Source: Blastococcus sp. HT6-30
GTDB taxonomy: Bacteria; Actinomycetota; Actinomycetes; Mycobacteriales; Geodermatophilaceae
DNA length: 64,000 bases
Direction of reading: 5' to 3'
Assembly: GCF_039729015.1 (NCBI RefSeq)
Contig: NZ_CP155792.1
Location: forward strand, 1,074,001-1,138,000
Below the pieces are notes generated by a model. That model was not told the DNA's origin. It made no database searches and worked only from the letters and a program-made list of their open reading frames with translations. Shown piece after piece: positions 48,356-58,567 of the stretch (the stretch's first letter is position 1; each line of letters opens with the position of its first letter). The position numbers and the translations under genes were made by a program.

Positions 48356-50356
48356 ATGTTCCAGACAGTGCTCGTGGCCAACCGGGGCGAGATCGCCGTG
48401 CGGGTGATCCGCACGCTGCGTGAGATGGGTGTCCGGTCGGTCGCCGTCCACAGCGACGCCGACGCCGGGGCGCTGCACACCCGGCTGGCCGACGTCGCCG
48501 TCCGTCTCGGCCCGGCGCCCGCGGCGCAGAGCTACCTGTCGATCGAGCGGGTGCTCGACGCCGCCGCCCGCACCGGTGCGCAGGCGGTCCACCCCGGCTA
48601 CGGCTTCCTGTCGGAGAACGTGGAGTTCGCCCGCGCGTGCGAGAAGGCGGGGATCGTCTTCATCGGTCCGCCGGTCGCGGCCATCGAGGCGATGGGCGAC
48701 AAGATCCGCGCCAAGCAGACCGTGGTGGCCGCCGGCGTCCCGGTGGTGCCGGGCCGCAGCGAGCCGGGCATGAGCGATGACGAGGTGGCCGAGGCCGCCG
48801 TCGCCGCGGGCTTCCCGGTCCTGCTCAAGCCCAGTGCAGGTGGGGGTGGCAAGGGCATGCGGGTGGTGCGGTCGCAAGGCCAGCTGCCCGACGCGATCGC
48901 CGGCGCCCGGCGGGAGGCGCTCAGCTCCTTCGGCGACGACACCCTGCTGGTGGAGCGCTACGTCGGGAACTCGCGGCACATCGAGGTGCAGGTCCTCGGC
49001 GACGCGTACGGCAACGTCGTCCACCTCGGCGAGCGGGAGTGCAGCCTGCAGCGGCGGCACCAGAAGGTGATCGAGGAGGCGCCGTCCCCGCTGCTCGACG
49101 ACGCGATGCGCGCGTCGATGGGCCGCGCTGCCGTGGAGGCGGCGAAGGCGGTGGGCTACACCGGTGCCGGCACGGTGGAGTTCATCGTGGACGCCGACCG
49201 GCCACGCGACTTCTTCTTCCTGGAGATGAACACCCGGCTGCAGGTCGAGCACCCGGTGACCGAGCTGATCACCGGCCTGGACCTGGTCGAGCAGCAGGTC
49301 CGCATCGCCGCGGGAGAGCGGCTGCCCATCGACCAGAGCGACGTCTCCCTGGACGGGCACGCCATCGAGGCCCGGCTCTACGCCGAGGACCCGGCCCGGG
49401 GCTTCCTCCCGCAGGCGGGAAGTGTGCTGGGCCTGGTCGAGCCGGCCGGACCGGGCATCCGCATGGACAGCTCGCTGGCGGTCGGCACGCGCGTCGGCAC
49501 CGACTACGACCCGATGCTCGCCAAGGTCGTCGCCTGGGCGCCGGACCGGGAGACCGCCCGGGCACGGCTGGTGGGCGCCCTCGGGCAGACCGCCGTGCTG
49601 GGGGTCGCCACGAACGCGGCCTTCCTGTGGGCGCTGCTCACCGACGACGACGTCGTCGCCGGGAGGCTCGACACCGGGCTGATCGAGCGCCGCGGCGAGC
49701 AGCTGACGGCGGCCGAGGAGCCGGCGCCGCACGTCTACGCCGCGGCGGCCCTCGCCCTGCTGGGGGAGGCAGAGCCGGCCGGTCCGGTCGTCGACCGCTG
49801 GGACGTGCCCGACGGCTGGCGGCTCGGGGAGCCCGCGTGGACGGTCCGCCGGCTGCAGCTGCCCGGCGCCGATCCGGTGACCGTGCGGGTACGCGGGCGC
49901 GCGGCCTCCGCCGAGGTCGCCGTGGGGGATGCGGTGCCGGCGGCGGCGAAGGCGGTCCGGGACGGCGACCGGCTGACGGTCACCTACGACGGGCTGACGT
50001 CGTCCTACGCGCTGGTGCACGACGGCGGGACCGTCTGGCTGGCCGCGGGCGGGCACGTCACCGCGCTGCGCGAGCAGGAGCGGCTGTCCACCGCGGCCGG
50101 CGGGGCCGCGGGTGACGGCGTCGTCACCTCCCCGATGCCGGGGACGGTGACGGTGGTGCGGGCCTCGGTCGGCGACGAGGTGGCGGTGGGCACCCCGCTG
50201 CTGGTCGTCGAGGCGATGAAGATGGAGCACGTGCTCACCGCCCCGGTCGCGGGGACGGTGGCCGAGCTCGGTGTGACGGCGGGCCAGACGGTCGCGCTGG
50301 ACGAGCGGGTGGCGCTGGTGACCCCGGCGGCCGCGCCTGAGCAGCAGGAGAACTGA
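48356..50356 (+). CDS. Acyl-CoA carboxylase alpha subunit (biotin carboxylase + BCCP)
   Basis: 666 residues. Biotin carboxylase domain FQTVLVANRGEIAVRVIRTL, ATP-grasp KPSAGGGGKGMRVV, FLEMNTRLQVEHPVTELITG, then a linker domain and the C-terminal biotinyl domain with the modified Lys in VVEAMKMEHVL. It uses ATP and bicarbonate to carboxylate biotin, then feeds the beta subunit just upstream. ATG at 48356 chosen; GTG at 48347 (overlapping the upstream stop) would add 3 residues. Its stop shares one base with the ATG of the acyl-CoA dehydrogenase gene. Confidence 0.94.
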   Translation: MFQTVLVANRGEIAVRVIRTLREMGVRSVAVHSDADAGALHTRLADVAVRLGPAPAAQSYLSIERVLDAAARTGAQAVHPGYGFLSENVEFARACEKAGIVFIGPPVAAIEAMGDKIRAKQTVVAAGVPVVPGRSEPGMSDDEVAEAAVAAGFPVLLKPSAGGGGKGMRVVRSQGQLPDAIAGARREALSSFGDDTLLVERYVGNSRHIEVQVLGDAYGNVVHLGERECSLQRRHQKVIEEAPSPLLDDAMRASMGRAAVEAAKAVGYTGAGTVEFIVDADRPRDFFFLEMNTRLQVEHPVTELITGLDLVEQQVRIAAGERLPIDQSDVSLDGHAIEARLYAEDPARGFLPQAGSVLGLVEPAGPGIRMDSSLAVGTRVGTDYDPMLAKVVAWAPDRETARARLVGALGQTAVLGVATNAAFLWALLTDDDVVAGRLDTGLIERRGEQLTAAEEPAPHVYAAAALALLGEAEPAGPVVDRWDVPDGWRLGEPAWTVRRLQLPGADPVTVRVRGRAASAEVAVGDAVPAAAKAVRDGDRLTVTYDGLTSSYALVHDGGTVWLAAGGHVTALREQERLSTAAGGAAGDGVVTSPMPGTVTVVRASVGDEVAVGTPLLVVEAMKMEHVLTAPVAGTVAELGVTAGQTVALDERVALVTPAAAPEQQEN

Positions 50357-51510
50357 TGTTGGACTACCGGCTCAGCGACGAGACCGAGGCCCTCCGGAAG
50401 ACCGTGCGCGAGTTCGCGCAGGAGGTCATCGCCCCGCAGATCGGCGGGTTCTACGAGCGCGACGAGTTCCCCACCGGGATCGTGCGGCAGATGGGCGAGC
50501 TCGGGCTGTTCGGTCTGCCGTTCCCCGAGGAGTACGGCGGCGCGGGCGGCACCTACTTCGACCTCTGCGTGGCGCTGGAGGAGCTGGCCCGCGTCGACAG
50601 CTCGATGGCGATCACGGTCGAGGCGGGGGTCTCGCTCGGCGCCATGCCGATCTACCGGTTCGGCACGCCAGCGCAGAAGCAGGAGTGGCTGCCCCGGCTG
50701 TGCACCGGGGAGGCGCTGGGTGCGTTCGGCCTGACCGAGCCCGGGGGCGGATCCGACGCCGGGGCGACCCGCACGACCGCGCGCCTGGAGGACGGGCACT
50801 GGGTCATCAACGGCTCGAAGGCCTTCATCACCAACTCCGGCACCGACCTGACCTCGCTGGTGACGGTGACCGCGGTGACCGGCACGAAGCCGGACGGCGG
50901 CAAGGAGATCTCGGCGATCATCGTGCCGTCGGGGACGCCGGGGTTCACGGTCGGCCAGCGCTACTCGAAGGTCGGCTGGAACGCCTCCGACACCCGCGAG
51001 CTGTCCTTCGACGACTGCCGGGTGCCCGAGGAGAACCTGGTGGGGGAGCGGGGCCGCGGCTACGCGCAGTTCCTCTCCATCCTCGACGAGGGCCGGATCG
51101 CCATCTCGGCGCTGTCGGTCGGGCTGGCGCAGGGCTGCGTCGACGAGTCGGTGAAGTACGCCGGTGAGCGGGAGGCGTTCGGGCAGCCGATCGGCCGCAA
51201 CCAGGCCGTGCAGTTCATGATCGCCGACATGGAGGTGCGGGCCTCCACCGCGCGGCTGGCGTACTACCGGGCGGCGGAGAAGATGCTGCGCGGTGAGCCG
51301 TTCAAGCGCGAGGCCTCGATCGCCAAGCTGTACAGCTCCGAGGTCGCGATGGACAACGCCCGCTACGCGACCCAGGTGCACGGTGGCTACGGGTTCATGA
51401 ACGAGTTCCCGGTCGGCCGGTTCTACCGGGACGCCAAGATCCTGGAGATCGGCGAGGGGACCAGCGAGGTGCAGCGGATGCTCATCGCGCGCGACCTCGG
51501 CGTCGGCTGA
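50356..51510 (+). CDS. Acyl-CoA dehydrogenase (isovaleryl-CoA-type pathway)
   Basis: 384 residues, full length. FAD/substrate motifs GAFGLTEPGGGSDAGAT and VHGGYGFMNEFPVGRFYRDA; catalytic base Glu in ILEIGEGTSEVQRMLIAR. In this operon it most likely oxidises isovaleryl-CoA or a related short branched acyl-CoA to the enoyl-CoA used by the carboxylase, passing electrons to ETF. The TGATG overlap with the alpha-subunit gene couples translation. Confidence 0.93.
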   Translation: MLDYRLSDETEALRKTVREFAQEVIAPQIGGFYERDEFPTGIVRQMGELGLFGLPFPEEYGGAGGTYFDLCVALEELARVDSSMAITVEAGVSLGAMPIYRFGTPAQKQEWLPRLCTGEALGAFGLTEPGGGSDAGATRTTARLEDGHWVINGSKAFITNSGTDLTSLVTVTAVTGTKPDGGKEISAIIVPSGTPGFTVGQRYSKVGWNASDTRELSFDDCRVPEENLVGERGRGYAQFLSILDEGRIAISALSVGLAQGCVDESVKYAGEREAFGQPIGRNQAVQFMIADMEVRASTARLAYYRAAEKMLRGEPFKREASIAKLYSSEVAMDNARYATQVHGGYGFMNEFPVGRFYRDAKILEIGEGTSEVQRMLIARDLGVG

Positions 51511-51676
51511 CTCCCGGAGGGTTCGCGCCCGGGACGACCCGTGCGGGCGCGTGTGCCGCGACGAGGCGGCGCGTGACCCCGGCGCCGGCACCGGCAAGCC
51601 CGAGCGGCTCAGCGGTGACCTGCTGGTGGTCCTCCAGGCCCGGTACCACTACTGAGGTGGGGCCGGCCGAAGCATG

Positions 51677-52036
51677 TCAGCGCGCGGCAGGCGCCCGCCG
51701 GGGCACCGCCACGGTCAGCAGGACGACGGCGTCCTCGTCGGCGTGCAGGCTGTGCCGGCGGTCGGGGACGGGAGTGACCTGCGAGCCGGTCACCGGCACC
51801 GTCAGGTCGCCGGCCACCAGGCGCACAGCTCCGCGCACGACCAGCAGGCTCGCCGGGCCGGGGGTCTCGTGCTCGGCCAGCTCTGCGCCGGCGCGCAGGG
51901 CGATCACCGTCTGCCGCAGTCCGTCGACCGGGTGCGGCAGCGTGCGCCCCGCCCGGCCCGCGTGCTCGGTGCGGGCCCGGTCGAGCAGCTCATCGGCGAG
52001 CACGGACAGATCCGTCGGGGTCTGGGTGTCGGCCAT
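51677..52036 (-). CDS. Small cupin-domain protein
   Basis: 119 residues. Two cupin beta-strand motifs: GLRQTVIALRAGAELAEHET then GPASLLVVRGAVRLVAGD, and DRRHSLHADEDAVVLLTVAV. Cupin 1 would normally show G-x5-H-x-H; here only single His residues (ELAEHE, RRHSLHA) occur, so metal-dependent catalysis is doubtful. Possibly a binding or regulatory protein. Convergent with the acyl-CoA dehydrogenase gene. A GTG one codon before the ATG is an alternative start. Confidence 0.83.
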   Translation of the reverse strand: MADTQTPTDLSVLADELLDRARTEHAGRAGRTLPHPVDGLRQTVIALRAGAELAEHETPGPASLLVVRGAVRLVAGDLTVPVTGSQVTPVPDRRHSLHADEDAVVLLTVAVPRRAPAAR

Positions 52037-52082
52037 CACCCGAGGCTAGGCAGGGTCGGCCCCGCCGGCCACCACCGTCGGT

Positions 52083-53096
52083 TCACCGGGTGACGTCGAC
52101 CAGCACCTTGCCGACGGCGCCGTCCTGCACCGCCTGGTGGGCGGCCGCGGTCTCGGCGAGGGGGAAGACGTGCAGCGGCAGCCCGGCATCGTCGCCGACC
52201 CGGATCGCGCCGTCGGCCACCGCGGTGGCGACGTCCTCGATGCCGAGCACCTTGGCCCGCTCCGGCTCGGTGTAGACGAGCACGAACTGCCAGCGGGCGT
52301 TGGGCCCCATCTGCGCACGCACCGGCACGGTGATCTCGGCTCCGCCGTCGTCGGCGTACATGGCGACCGCTCCGTGCATGCCGATCACCTGGGCGTCGAC
52401 GGCGGCGTTGACCGCGGCCGACACCTCCACGATCGCATCGACGCCCTCCGGCGCGACCTTGCGGACCTCGGCGACGACGTCCTGCTCCCGGTAGTGGACG
52501 ACGTGGTCGGCGCCGGCCGCCGCCGCGAGCTGGGCCTTGCGCGGGCTGCTCACCGTGGCGATCACGGTGGCGTCGGACCAGCGGGCGAGCTGGATCGCCG
52601 CGTTGCCGACGGCGCCGGCGCCGCCCTGCACGAGGACGGTGTGCCCGCTGAGGGTGCCGGGCCCGAGCCGGTCGGGCAGGGACTCGGCGACGCTGAGGCA
52701 GCGGTGCGCGGTCAGGAACGGGATGCCCAGGGCTGCGCCCAGCTCGAACGACGGGTCCTCGCCCAGCAGCACGACGTGCCGCGCCGGGACCACGGTGAAC
52801 TCGGCGGCGGTGCCCCAGGCCCGCTGCCAGGCGGCCTCCCAGATCCACACCCGCTGGCCGAGCACCGCCGGGTCGACGCCCTGGCCGACGGCGTCGACGG
52901 TGCCGGACCCGTCCTGGTTCGGCACCTGCCCGTCCGGTCCGGGCTGCGCCCTGGTCCGCGACTTCCAGTCGGTGGGGTTCACCCCGGAGAAGGCGACGCG
53001 GACGCGCACCTCGCCGGGACCGGGCTCGGGCAGAGGGCGCTCGACGAGCTGCAGGACGTCGGGGTCACCGGGCTGGGTGTAGGAGATCGCTCGCAC
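52083..53096 (-). CDS. NADPH:quinone reductase-like MDR oxidoreductase
   Basis: 337 residues. GroES-like N-terminus GPGEVRVRVAFSGVNPTDWK, then HTVLVQGGAGAVGNAAIQLA, the AxxGxxG-type NADPH loop of zeta-crystallin/quinone oxidoreductases. There are no zinc-binding cysteines. Reduces quinones or alpha,beta-unsaturated carbonyls with NADPH. No tight partner; 46 bp after its end the cupin gene starts on the same strand. Confidence 0.9.
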   Translation of the reverse strand: MRAISYTQPGDPDVLQLVERPLPEPGPGEVRVRVAFSGVNPTDWKSRTRAQPGPDGQVPNQDGSGTVDAVGQGVDPAVLGQRVWIWEAAWQRAWGTAAEFTVVPARHVVLLGEDPSFELGAALGIPFLTAHRCLSVAESLPDRLGPGTLSGHTVLVQGGAGAVGNAAIQLARWSDATVIATVSSPRKAQLAAAAGADHVVHYREQDVVAEVRKVAPEGVDAIVEVSAAVNAAVDAQVIGMHGAVAMYADDGGAEITVPVRAQMGPNARWQFVLVYTEPERAKVLGIEDVATAVADGAIRVGDDAGLPLHVFPLAETAAAHQAVQDGAVGKVLVDVTR

Positions 53097-53131
53097 GGTG
53101 GCCCGCTACCCGGCCACCGGCCGACGATGCG

Positions 53132-53548
53132 TCAGCCGGGAGGTGCGTCGTCGTCGGTGGGCCACTCGGGCACCGGGAGCCCGGCGAGGAGGAGCATCCG
53201 CTCGACGGTCTGCTCCACGACCTCATCGGTCGGCGGCACCCCGCCGGGCGAGGCCAGGAGCCGGCGCACCTCGGCCGGCTCCACCTCCGCGCCGACGGCG
53301 TCGCGCACCCACCGGGCGAAGCCGGCGGCCTCGGCGTCGGTGTCGACCGGAGCGGAGGCGTCCGGTTCGTCGAAGTACACGCGGGGCTCGTAGCCGAGGA
53401 AGAACCTGCCGCCGGAGGCGTCGGCCGCCCGGTAGTCGACGGTCGCGATGTCGCTGTCGTGGACGTCGACCATCAGGAACGGCACCGCGGTCGGCCGTCC
53501 CGTGCGCCAGCGACCCTCGCTGTAGACGAGCGTGCCGAAGTAACCCAT
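53132..53548 (-). CDS. Hypothetical cytoplasmic protein
   Basis: 138 residues beginning MGYFGTLVYSEGRWRTGRPT with MVDVHDSDIATVDYRAADAS and GRFFLGYEPRVYFDEPDASA. Compact alpha/beta composition, acidic, with no membrane segment or cysteine. Similar short proteins without assigned function occur in actinobacteria. The quality of codon use and composition supports a real gene. Lies 29 bp before the cupin gene's end on the same strand. Confidence 0.75.
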   Translation of the reverse strand: MGYFGTLVYSEGRWRTGRPTAVPFLMVDVHDSDIATVDYRAADASGGRFFLGYEPRVYFDEPDASAPVDTDAEAAGFARWVRDAVGAEVEPAEVRRLLASPGGVPPTDEVVEQTVERMLLLAGLPVPEWPTDDDAPPG

Positions 53549-53577
53549 GGGCCGAGGCTAGCCGTCGGTCCGGACGG

Positions 53578-54018
53578 TCAGAGCTCGGTGAGCGAGCCCG
53601 GCGCGAGGTTGACCACGACCGCCTCCTGGCTGCTGCGCGCCAGGACGACGACCGCCTCCTCGTCGCCCGGGTTCTCCTCGCGGTGCGGCGTCCACGGCGG
53701 CACGAACACGTAGTCGCCGGGCTCCGGGGTCAGCCGGACCTCCTCGCCGTCGCGGGCGAAGACGAACACCGGCCGGCCGGAGACGACGTAGATGCCGGTC
53801 TCGGAGTCGCCGTGGTGGTGGTTCGCCGACGCGGTGCCCGCCGCGACGTGCGCCTCGCCCATCCAGACCTTCTCCGCCCCGACGCTCTTGCCGGACACCG
53901 CTTCCCTGCGGGTCATGCCGCTGCTCTGGCCGGTGTCGGTCGAGAGCTCGGCCGCCCGGACGTGGCGCAGCGGTGCGTGCCAGTGGTCGGTGCCGCCGGC
54001 GGTGGGGTCGTGTGCCAT
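53578..54018 (-). CDS. Cupin-domain protein with HHH metal site
   Basis: 146 residues with a complete cupin barrel: VAAGTASANHHHGDSETGIY (cupin motif 1 with the His triad and Glu) and GDYVFVPPWTPHREENPGDE (motif 2 with the last His). A metal ion is thus expected. Family members include small-molecule isomerases, dioxygenases and sensors. Divergent from the alpha/beta hydrolase gene, with only about 55 bp between the starts. Confidence 0.88.
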   Translation of the reverse strand: MAHDPTAGGTDHWHAPLRHVRAAELSTDTGQSSGMTRREAVSGKSVGAEKVWMGEAHVAAGTASANHHHGDSETGIYVVSGRPVFVFARDGEEVRLTPEPGDYVFVPPWTPHREENPGDEEAVVVLARSSQEAVVVNLAPGSLTEL

Positions 54019-54072
54019 GCACGGACGCTAGCGCTGGTACGCCCCGCACGGCAGGGGGACCATCGGGAGGTG

Positions 54073-54903
54073 GTGCGCAGGGCAGTGGTGGGTGCGGCCG
54101 GCGTCGTCCTGCTGTGCACTGTCCTCGTGGGCCTGCTCTGGGCGTTCCAGCGCCACCTGATCTACCTGCCCGACGCCGGGCCGGTCCCCCCGGCGGCGGA
54201 GGCCGTCCCGGGTGCACGGGACGTCGTGCTCGAGACCGAGGACGGGCTGCGGCTGGCCGGCTGGTTCGTCCCGGGCCGGACGCCGCACGCTCCCGGGGTG
54301 CTGGTCGCCAACGGCAACGGCGGCCACCGGGGCATGCGGGCCCCGCTGGCGCGTGCGCTCGCCGCGGAGGGGCTCGCCGTGCTGCTCTTCGACTACCGCG
54401 GCTACGGCGGCAACCCGGGCAGCCCGAGCGAGGCGGGGCTGGCGCTCGACGCCCGTGCGGCACGGACGTACCTGCTCGACCGGGCGCAGGTTCCGCCCGA
54501 CCGGCTCGTGTACTTCGGCGAGAGCCTCGGCGCGGCCGTCGCGACCGAGCTGGCGAGCGAGCACCCACCGGCGGGCCTGGTGCTGCGCTCACCCTTCGTC
54601 GACCTCGCCGCGGTGGGTGGCGAGCACTACCCGTTCCTGCCGGTGCGGTCGCTGCTGCGCGACCGCTACCCGGTGGCCGAGCTGGTCCGCCGGGTGCAGG
54701 TGCCCACCACCGTGGTCTACGGCGGTGCCGACTCCATCGTGCCGCCGGCGCAGAGCCGGGCGGTGGCCGACGCCGCCGCCCGGCTGCACCGGGTGGTGGA
54801 GGTCCCGGGTGCCGATCACAACGACCTCGTCCTGCTCACCGGGGAGGAGGTGGTCACGGCGGTCGTCGAACTCGCCCGGCCTTCTCTCAGGGGCCCGCCC
54901 TGA
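54073..54903 (+). CDS. Membrane-anchored alpha/beta hydrolase (YfhR/BEM46-like)
   Basis: 276 residues. N-terminal helix VVGAAGVVLLCTVLVGLLWA, then WAFQRHLIYLPDAGP, oxyanion region LVANGNGGHRGMRAPLARAL, nucleophile elbow YFGESLGAAVATEL (Ser), Asp in YGGADSIVPPAQS and His in VPGADHNDLVLL. It resembles the serine hydrolases of the BEM46/YfhR group that face the outside or are membrane-bound. The GTG at 54073 was chosen; a GTG one codon upstream is also possible because GGGAGG abuts it. Substrate unknown. Confidence 0.85.
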   Translation: MRRAVVGAAGVVLLCTVLVGLLWAFQRHLIYLPDAGPVPPAAEAVPGARDVVLETEDGLRLAGWFVPGRTPHAPGVLVANGNGGHRGMRAPLARALAAEGLAVLLFDYRGYGGNPGSPSEAGLALDARAARTYLLDRAQVPPDRLVYFGESLGAAVATELASEHPPAGLVLRSPFVDLAAVGGEHYPFLPVRSLLRDRYPVAELVRRVQVPTTVVYGGADSIVPPAQSRAVADAAARLHRVVEVPGADHNDLVLLTGEEVVTAVVELARPSLRGPP

Positions 54904-54936
54904 GCCGGCGAGAGGTGGGGGAGAGGAGGCCCTCTG

Positions 54937-57546
54937 TCAGCGGGGGGTGATCGAGAGGGTGAGCCGGGCGCGGCCCTCGTCGGAGCGCGCGGTGGCCAGG
55001 CGCTCGGCCGAGGGGGTGCCGTACTCGGTGGTCCGCTGGCGGGCCGGGCGGCCGATCGCGGCGGCCATCGCCTCCAGCTCGGCGATGGTCTTCAGCGAGC
55101 CGTTCTCGCTGCCGGCCATCCGGCTGATCGTCTCCTCCATCAGCGTGCCGCCGAGGTCGTTGGCCCCGCCGCGCAGCACCGCCTGGGTGCCGGCGTCGCC
55201 GAGCTTGACCCACGAGGTCTGGATGTTGGGGATGCGGCCGTGCAGCAGCAGGCGCGCGACCGCGTGGACGGCCCGGTTCTCCCGCACGGTCGGACCGGGT
55301 CGGGCGACCCCGGCCAGGTAGATCGGCGAGTTGTGGTGCACGAAGGGCAGCAGCACGAACTCGCTGAAGCCGCTGGTGCGGTCCTGCAGGCGGCTCAGGG
55401 TGCGCAGGTGCCCGACCCAGTGGGCGGGGGTGTCGACGTGGCCGTACATCATCGTCGACGTCGTCGGGATGCCGACCTCGTGCGCGGTGCCGATGATCTC
55501 CAGCCAGGTCGCCGTCGGCAGCTTGCCCTTGGTGAGCACCCAGCGGACGTCGTCGTCGAGGATCTCCGCCGCGGTGCCGGGGATCGAGTCCAGCCCGGCC
55601 GCCTTGGCCTCGGTCAGGAAGTCGCGGAACGACAGCCCGGTGCGGGCCGCGCCGTTGACGATCTCCATGGGGCTGAACGCGTGCAGGTGGATGCCGGGCT
55701 GCCGCTTCTTCACCTCGCGGGCCAGGTCGAAGTAGGCGGTGCCGGGCAGGTCGGGGTGGATACCGCCCTGCATGCAGATCTCGGTGGCGCCGGCGGCCCA
55801 CGCCTCGTCGACCCGGTCGCCGACCTGCTCCATCGACAGCGTGTACGCGTCGGCGTCGGTGCGCCGCTGGGCGAACGCGCAGAACCGGCAGCCGGTGTAG
55901 CAGACGTTGGTGAAGTTGATGTTCCGGTTCACGACGTAGGTCACGTCGTCGCCGTTGACGTCCGCGCGGACGGCGTCGGCGAGTGCGCAGAGGTTCTCCA
56001 GATCGGCGCCGTCGGCGCCCAGCAGCGCCAGGTACTCGGCGTCGGTCAGCCCGGCCGGGTCGGCCTCGGCGTGCAGCAGCGCCGCCAGCACCTCCGGGTC
56101 ACCGCCGGACCGCGCCGTGGAGGACCCGTCGCGGGCGCTCTCGGTGCGGTCGCGGAGCTCGGCCCAGTCGCCGTAGACGGCGTCGAAGTCGCTGCGCCGG
56201 TCGGTGCTGCGCCCGACGGTGTCGACTTCGACGTGCAGGTCGACCCGCCCGGTCGCCGCGGTGCCCCACTCCTCGTCCGGCTCCTGCCACGGCAGCCCGG
56301 CCGGGATCCGCGCCTCGACGGCGAGCCCGTCGGGGCCGGCCAGCGCGGCGACGTGGGGCCGGACCCGGGGGTCCAGCCACGGCTCGGGCGCCAGCACGTA
56401 GCCCGGCTGGGCGGCCAGCCGCTCGCGGAGGGTGAAACCCGCGTCCGCGGTCAGCTCGGCCAGCTTGTCGATGTTGGGCCAGGGCCGCTCGGGGTTGACG
56501 TGGTCGGGGGTCAGCGGCGAGACGCCGCCCCAGTCGTCGACGCCCGCGCGCAGCAGCAGGCCCAGCTCGGTGGAGTCCGACAGGTTCGGCGGCGCCTGGA
56601 CGCGGGCCTTCGGGCCGAGCAGCAGCCGGGTGACCGCGACCGCGGCGACGTACTCCTGCAGCTCCAGATCGGCGGAGGTCTGCATCGCGGTGCGCGGCTT
56701 GGCCCGGAAGTTCTGCACGATGACCTCCTGCACGTGCCCGTGCCGCAGTGCCGTGGCCCGGATCTGCAGGACGGCGTCCACCCGCTCGGCGTAGTCCTCG
56801 CCGATGCCCAGCAGCACACCGGTGGTGAAGGGGACGGCGCAGCGGCCGGCGTCCTCCAGCACCCGCAACCGGACGGCGGGCTCCTTGTCGGGGCTGCCGA
56901 AGTGCGGGCCGCCGGGCTGCGACCACAGCCGGGTCGCCGTCGTCTCCAGCATCATCCCCATCGACGCCGACACCGGCTTGAGCCGCTGGATCTCCTCCCA
57001 CGACAGGACGCCGGGGTTCAGATGCGGCAGCAGCCCGGTCTCCTCCAGCACCCGGATCGCCATCGCCCGCAGATAGCCCAGCGTCGAGTCGAAGCCGTGC
57101 GCCTCCAGCCACTGCGCGGCGACCGGCCAGCGGTCCTCCGGGCGGTCGCCGAGGGTGAACAGCGCCTCCTTGCAGCCCATCGCGGCGCCGGCCCGGGCGA
57201 TGTCGAGCACCTCGTCGGGGGAGAGGTAGGGCGCCTTGCCCTCGGCGCGCAGCTGCCCCGGCGTCGTCACGAACGTGCAGTAGTGGCAGCGGTCGCGGCA
57301 CAGGTGGGTCAGCGGGATGAACACCTTGCGGCTGTAGGTCACCACCCCCGGCCGCCCGGCGCTGGTCAGGCCGGCGTCACGCACCCGGCCGGCGGCCGTC
57401 AGCAGCCGGTCCAGCGGCTCACCCTCGCCCAGGCCGCGGGCGTGCAGCAGGGTCTCGGCTTCGACGGCGTCGAGGACGACGCCGCGTTCGGCGCGCACCA
57501 GGGCGCGGCGGACGGCGGACTCGGACGGTGCAGGCAGCGCGCTCAT
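54937..57546 (-). CDS. fbiC: Bifunctional FO synthase (7,8-didemethyl-8-hydroxy-5-deazariboflavin)
   Basis: 869 residues combining CofG and CofH radical-SAM halves. The first cluster is Cys83-x3-Cys87-x2-Cys90 (CRDRCHYC). The second is Cys549-x3-Cys553-x2-Cys556 (CYTGCRFC). Each half keeps a TIM barrel ([40 protein letters not shown]). It makes the deazaflavin FO from a tyrosine and a pyrimidine precursor, the first dedicated step to cofactor F420. The ATG at 57546 fits the family start; the frame is open 19 codons further but without homology. It stands alone, downstream of a hairpin. Confidence 0.97.
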   Translation of the reverse strand: MSALPAPSESAVRRALVRAERGVVLDAVEAETLLHARGLGEGEPLDRLLTAAGRVRDAGLTSAGRPGVVTYSRKVFIPLTHLCRDRCHYCTFVTTPGQLRAEGKAPYLSPDEVLDIARAGAAMGCKEALFTLGDRPEDRWPVAAQWLEAHGFDSTLGYLRAMAIRVLEETGLLPHLNPGVLSWEEIQRLKPVSASMGMMLETTATRLWSQPGGPHFGSPDKEPAVRLRVLEDAGRCAVPFTTGVLLGIGEDYAERVDAVLQIRATALRHGHVQEVIVQNFRAKPRTAMQTSADLELQEYVAAVAVTRLLLGPKARVQAPPNLSDSTELGLLLRAGVDDWGGVSPLTPDHVNPERPWPNIDKLAELTADAGFTLRERLAAQPGYVLAPEPWLDPRVRPHVAALAGPDGLAVEARIPAGLPWQEPDEEWGTAATGRVDLHVEVDTVGRSTDRRSDFDAVYGDWAELRDRTESARDGSSTARSGGDPEVLAALLHAEADPAGLTDAEYLALLGADGADLENLCALADAVRADVNGDDVTYVVNRNINFTNVCYTGCRFCAFAQRRTDADAYTLSMEQVGDRVDEAWAAGATEICMQGGIHPDLPGTAYFDLAREVKKRQPGIHLHAFSPMEIVNGAARTGLSFRDFLTEAKAAGLDSIPGTAAEILDDDVRWVLTKGKLPTATWLEIIGTAHEVGIPTTSTMMYGHVDTPAHWVGHLRTLSRLQDRTSGFSEFVLLPFVHHNSPIYLAGVARPGPTVRENRAVHAVARLLLHGRIPNIQTSWVKLGDAGTQAVLRGGANDLGGTLMEETISRMAGSENGSLKTIAELEAMAAAIGRPARQRTTEYGTPSAERLATARSDEGRARLTLSITPR

Positions 57547-57657
57547 AGGGTCTCCGACGCTAGTCGAAGGACCCCCGTGCCCCCCACCCGCTCGCAGGCT
57601 CACGGGCGGAACCCTGCACGGGGGCCGGCCCAGCCAACAGGATGGAGGTCACCCGGC

Positions 57658-57697
57658 ACGTCGGTCTCTGCTTCCCAGGGGGAGCAGAGACCGACGT
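57658..57697. terminator. Hairpin terminator after ABC operon
   Basis: A perfect 15-bp stem (ACGTCGGTCTCTGCT with its reverse complement) and a 10-base loop. It stands 26 bp past the permease stop codon on the leftward transcript and about 110 bp before the fbiC start, so it would separate the two units. Confidence 0.8.
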
Positions 57698-57722
57698 CCG
57701 GAGGGAGCAGGTCGTCACCTGC

Positions 57723-58567
57723 TCAGACGTCGCGGCGCTGGAAGGACAGCGCGGTCAGCCCCAGGATCACCGCGACCCACACCGCCGCCCACGCGAGGTA
57801 GGCCGGCGTCAGCGCCGCATCGCTGAGGAACGGGAAGCCGCCCTCGGGGCCCATCTGCATCAGCGCCGTCGGGTCCTGGAAGGCGTTCATGGCACCGCGC
57901 CACAGCCCGTCGGTGGGCAGCAGCACCCGCGAGACGCTGCCCACCCGCTCGACGCCCTCGTTGCCCAGCGCCCCGCCGATGCCGCCGACGACGCCGGCGA
58001 CCCAGGTGGCCCCGAAGAGCCCGACCGCGATGTGCCCGACGCCATCGGCGAGACGACGCTGGACAGCAGCAGGGCCAGCGTCAGCAGCACGACCGTCTCG
58101 GCCGCGAGCAGGGCGAGCCCGGTGGCCGGCGACGGCGGCCAGTAACCGACGACGCCGCGCACGACGAGCAGCTGCACCAGACCGGCGAGCACCACGTAGC
58201 CGCAGCCGAAGGCGAGCAGGCCCAGCCACTTGCCGATCAGCACCGACGACCGGCGGACCGGTCGAGCGAGCATCGCCAGCGCCTGGCCCGACTCGACCTC
58301 GCCGGCGAGCGTGGGCCCGGCCAGGAACGCCGTGCCGATCGCCGCGATGAGGCTGAAGCCGAACATGATCAGGTTGACCAGCATCGAGGCGACCAGGCGG
58401 GCCTCCCCGCTGGTCAGCGTGCCCAGCTCGGTGTCCAGGCCGATCAGCTTCGAGAATCCCCAGCCGCTGAGCGCGAGCAGCACCACGGTCAACACCAGCA
58501 GCGCCCGGACGACCTTGCGCCGGGACGCCTCCCGCAGGGTGAGGCCTGCGACGGTCAGCGCCGTCAC
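57723..58567 (-). pseudogene. ABC-2 type transporter permease with a frameshift
   Basis: The gene starts as GTG overlapping the ATPase stop and reads VTALTVAGLTLREASRRKVV with helices FGFSLIAAIGTAFLAGPTLA and GLALLAAETVVLLTLALLLS. Near 58045 the frame breaks after SSVVSPMASG; the sequence continues in another frame as HIAVGLFGATWVAGVVGGIG and ends LGLTALSFQRRDV. A single-base loss in GGCAC-ATCGCG restores it to about 280 residues with six helices. It is either a sequencing error or a real inactivation. Working form would be the membrane partner of the ATPase upstream. Confidence 0.82.

Noticed and set aside
55240-57801. 853-codon rightward frame antisense to fbiC
   Set aside because: No motif; composition typical of the antisense of a GC-rich gene; fbiC identity is unambiguous.
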